This document shows, piece by piece, positions 61,963 through 64,000 of a stretch of 64,000 nt of DNA. Under the pieces are notes generated by a model. It had not been told where the DNA came from. It worked only from the letters and a program-made list of their open reading frames with translations, and ran no database searches. Numbering within the stretch: the first letter of the stretch is position 1; each line of letters starts with the position of its first letter. The translations under genes and the position numbers were made by a program. The stretch comes from Paulownia fortunei (Eukaryota; Streptophyta; Magnoliopsida; Lamiales; Paulowniaceae): assembly GCA_019321725.1 (NCBI GenBank), contig CM033115.1, forward strand, positions 18,982,673 to 19,046,672, in the 5' to 3' direction.

Positions 61963-62616
61963 ATTTTTTTGAATATTTTTATCAATTTAATTCTTGATTT
62001 ATTTTTCAAGTTGCGTTTTCTAAATAGTTCTTAATATTTTCAATTATTGGACCACTAATTAAATAATTTGCTAATTATATTGACCAAAAATGTGATATAT
62101 GTGTCTAGTTTTATGTGTAGAATATTATAAATTGCATGTGAGATAAGAATATATTTGCATGGTTTGTGTAGTCTTATTTGAGATCCATAGAATTTAATGA
62201 ATTTTTTATTGTTATAATTTATATAGGAATATAGTGGGCTAGCAATTGATAATATTTTCGTTAGACATCGAGAGAGGCTAGTAGATAATTTAGGAATTCT
62301 CGATTATCACTTGAAAAATAAATTGAAGTTGATGAGATAAATTATTTAATTCAAACTAATTATAGTGAAAGTATAACCCTAGGTTTTTAAGTTATTAAAA
62401 TTTATATTTATTTGATTTTTGTGCATTATTCTAGTAGTAGTTTAAGTTTAGTTATAATAATCGTCACCCACTTTTGTTTGTTCAAATAAAATTAAAGTTA
62501 ACATAATTTCGTTACTTAACAATAATTACTAATTAATTCTCATGGAACGATACTCTACTCATCACTTTATTACTTGTCTACGATAACGTGCACTTACGTT
62601 TACAAAATCCACAACA

Positions 62617-62758
62617 CATTTTAACAACTTATTTTCAAAATAAATTCCAACATCTTATAAGTTCAAAAAATATCTTATAAGATGTAAGATGTTATAAAAT
62701 TTTATAAATAAGCTTAGCCAAATCTGAATTGAACATTAGTTGACTATAGAGTTGATAT

Positions 62759-62790
<32 letters not shown>

Positions 62791-62915
62791 AACTAACACC
62801 ATTTTGCAAATTTTAGAAGCTTTATCAAAATTTAATCATTGCGTGAAACATTAAGATAAGCATAGAAATTAAAAAAACCAATAAAAAATAATTAATTTCT
62901 AAACTTTAATTCTTA
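62617..62915. other. Spacer with CAA microsatellite
   Basis: Non-coding sequence between the LTR element and a MITE; (CAA)n of about 11 units at 62758-62791. Confidence 0.7.
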
Positions 62916-63611
62916 GGCCATCTTCAATCCATAACTTTATTTTAGCGCAGTATTTGCATTAAAGTAATGTAGTTTATGCACTAAATTTAAAATTCAATCA
63001 CAACCAATTTGCTTCAAATTTTACTCTAAAAGAAATATTCCTTATTACTCTATTTACAATAACTATTTTAATTCATCAAATATCTATTAACATATTAATA
63101 CAATTACATATTTAATTTGTATTTTATATTTAGTTAATTAAATAATATATTTTATTAATATAATATAACTGCTTGTAAATTAAATAATATACATAAAAAA
63201 TAAAATAATTAATAATAAAATTTAAGTAAAAAAATAAGAACATTACATTGAAGTAAATTTTAAATTAGAAATAAATTTTAAATTAAACATAAATAATACA
63301 AATACAAATAAATCAATTAAATTATATTATGAAAATTAATGTAACATATAAGATTAAAAAATACCAACTGATTTTGTTGAAACATATACAATTGGAATAA
63401 AATACAAAATCTAAAAATATTTTTAAATATATATTAATAGATTGTAAATTTAATTAAAAAAAAAAAAGATAGCGCACAACGCTATCTCAAAAGTGCTGCG
63501 CCAATTCTAGTAGCACTATTCAAGACACTAAAATAGCGTAGGAGATAGCGCTTGTGTTAGAGCAGATTTGCTGCTCCAAATTGATGCTGTGGAGTAGTGT
63601 TGGAAATGCTC
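62916..63611. mobile_element. Tourist-like MITE
   Basis: The left end GGCCATCTTCAA and the reverse complement of the right end GAGCATTTCCAA form an imperfect terminal inverted repeat flanked by TTA on both sides. The inside is AT-rich, with 'gatagcgcacaacgctatc' and 'gcgtaggagatagcgc' hairpin-like sequence at 63465-63560. About 700 bp, non-coding. It resembles the PIF/Harbinger class with TTA duplications. Confidence 0.65.
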
Positions 63612-63749
63612 TTAGAAAGTCCAAACTAAAGCGAAGAAACTACATAACAAGTTGAAAATTTACATGAAATAAAAGGAAAATCACAAAAGATCTGCATAAT
63701 AATTTTGTGAATGTCATCAGAATAAAAAAATTTATTACTATTTTTTTTT

Positions 63750-64000
63750 AGAACAGTTATGATTATTATTCATTGATTATAATTATAAAAGTTCTACCAC
63801 AATTGTGATCATTATGTACATGTCTTATTTATTTATTTATTTGTTGTAGAACAGTTATGATTATTATTCATAGATTTATAATCATAAAAGTTCTACCACA
63901 ATTGTGATCATTATGTACACGTTTTATTTATTTATTTATTTGTTGTAGAACAGTTATGATTATTATTCATTGATTTATAATCATTAACGATCTACCACAA
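63750..64000. repeat. 98-bp tandem repeat at the window edge
   Basis: 'agaacagttatgattattat' starts copies at 63750, 63848 and 63947, each followed by 'aaagttctaccacaattgtg' (the third reads 'aacgatctaccacaa') and, in the first two, a (TTTA)n stretch and 'ttgttgt'. It is about 2.5 copies and continues past the right edge. There is no coding sequence. Confidence 0.9.

Larger units (their letters stand above)
59517..62616 (+). mobile_element. Degenerate Ty3/gypsy-type LTR retrotransposon
   Basis: The 5' LTR (59517-60738) begins TGATGAG and contains CAGCGCCTAGGCGCTG at 59721-59736. It is followed by a primer-binding site at 60745-60762, a gag relic, and a 3' LTR copy lacking its 5' half (about 61916-62616). 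The LTRs belong to the same family as the remnants at 45797-49778. No protease, reverse transcriptase or integrase is seen, so most of the internal region has been lost and the element cannot be autonomous. Confidence 0.8.

Noticed and set aside
63750..64000. CRISPR-like array
   Set aside because: The repeats are 98 bp, contiguous and without unique spacers, in plant nuclear DNA; this is a tandem minisatellite.

Overview
This is nuclear DNA from a flowering plant, almost certainly a eudicot. The support is AT-rich intergenic sequence, genes with many GT-AG introns, plant-specific families (CYP81 P450s, subfamily XII LRR receptor kinase, A3-type cyclin, HOS15-type WD40 protein, NRAMP2-type transporter) and typical plant transposon remnants. 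CYP81 clusters of this kind are common in asterids such as Lamiales, but I cannot fix the species. All gene models were built by hand from splice sites and similarity to remembered family motifs.

Layout. 1-3000 is repeat-bearing intergenic DNA. 4037-7000 (minus) is a complete four-exon NRAMP metal transporter (550 aa). 7240-12170 is AT-rich and holds a probable solo LTR and a ~1 kb inverted-repeat (foldback) element. 12175-17772 (minus) carries an intact CYP81 gene, a short CYP81 relic and a CYP81 copy broken by a stop codon. 21102-24501 (plus) is a non-RD LRR receptor kinase with one intron. 25440-27699 (plus) is a seven-exon A3-type cyclin. 29600-42028 (minus) is a 14-exon HOS15/TBL1-like gene (616 aa) whose 3.6 kb first intron holds four tandem repeats and a MITE. 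43341-56307 (plus) holds three more CYP81 copies, each with a frame-breaking lesion, separated by a cluster of LTR remnants and a hAT-type MITE with a perfect 8-bp target duplication. 56938-57448 (minus) encodes a small secreted protein rich in Trp, Pro and His with about five WPFVHPP-type repeats; it has lost its frame twice. 59517-62616 is a gutted Ty3/gypsy-type element (LTR, Asp-tRNA-like primer site, gag relic, partial LTR). The right end carries a Tourist-like MITE and a 98-bp tandem repeat that runs off the window.

How it fits together. The NRAMP, cyclin and HOS15 genes are single housekeeping or regulatory genes with clean frames. The CYP81 family occupies both flanks of the receptor kinase/cyclin/HOS15 block in opposite orientations. 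Only one of five near-full-length copies keeps an open frame, so the array looks like a specialised-metabolism cluster in birth-and-death decay. The least familiar item is the WPFVHPP-repeat secreted protein.
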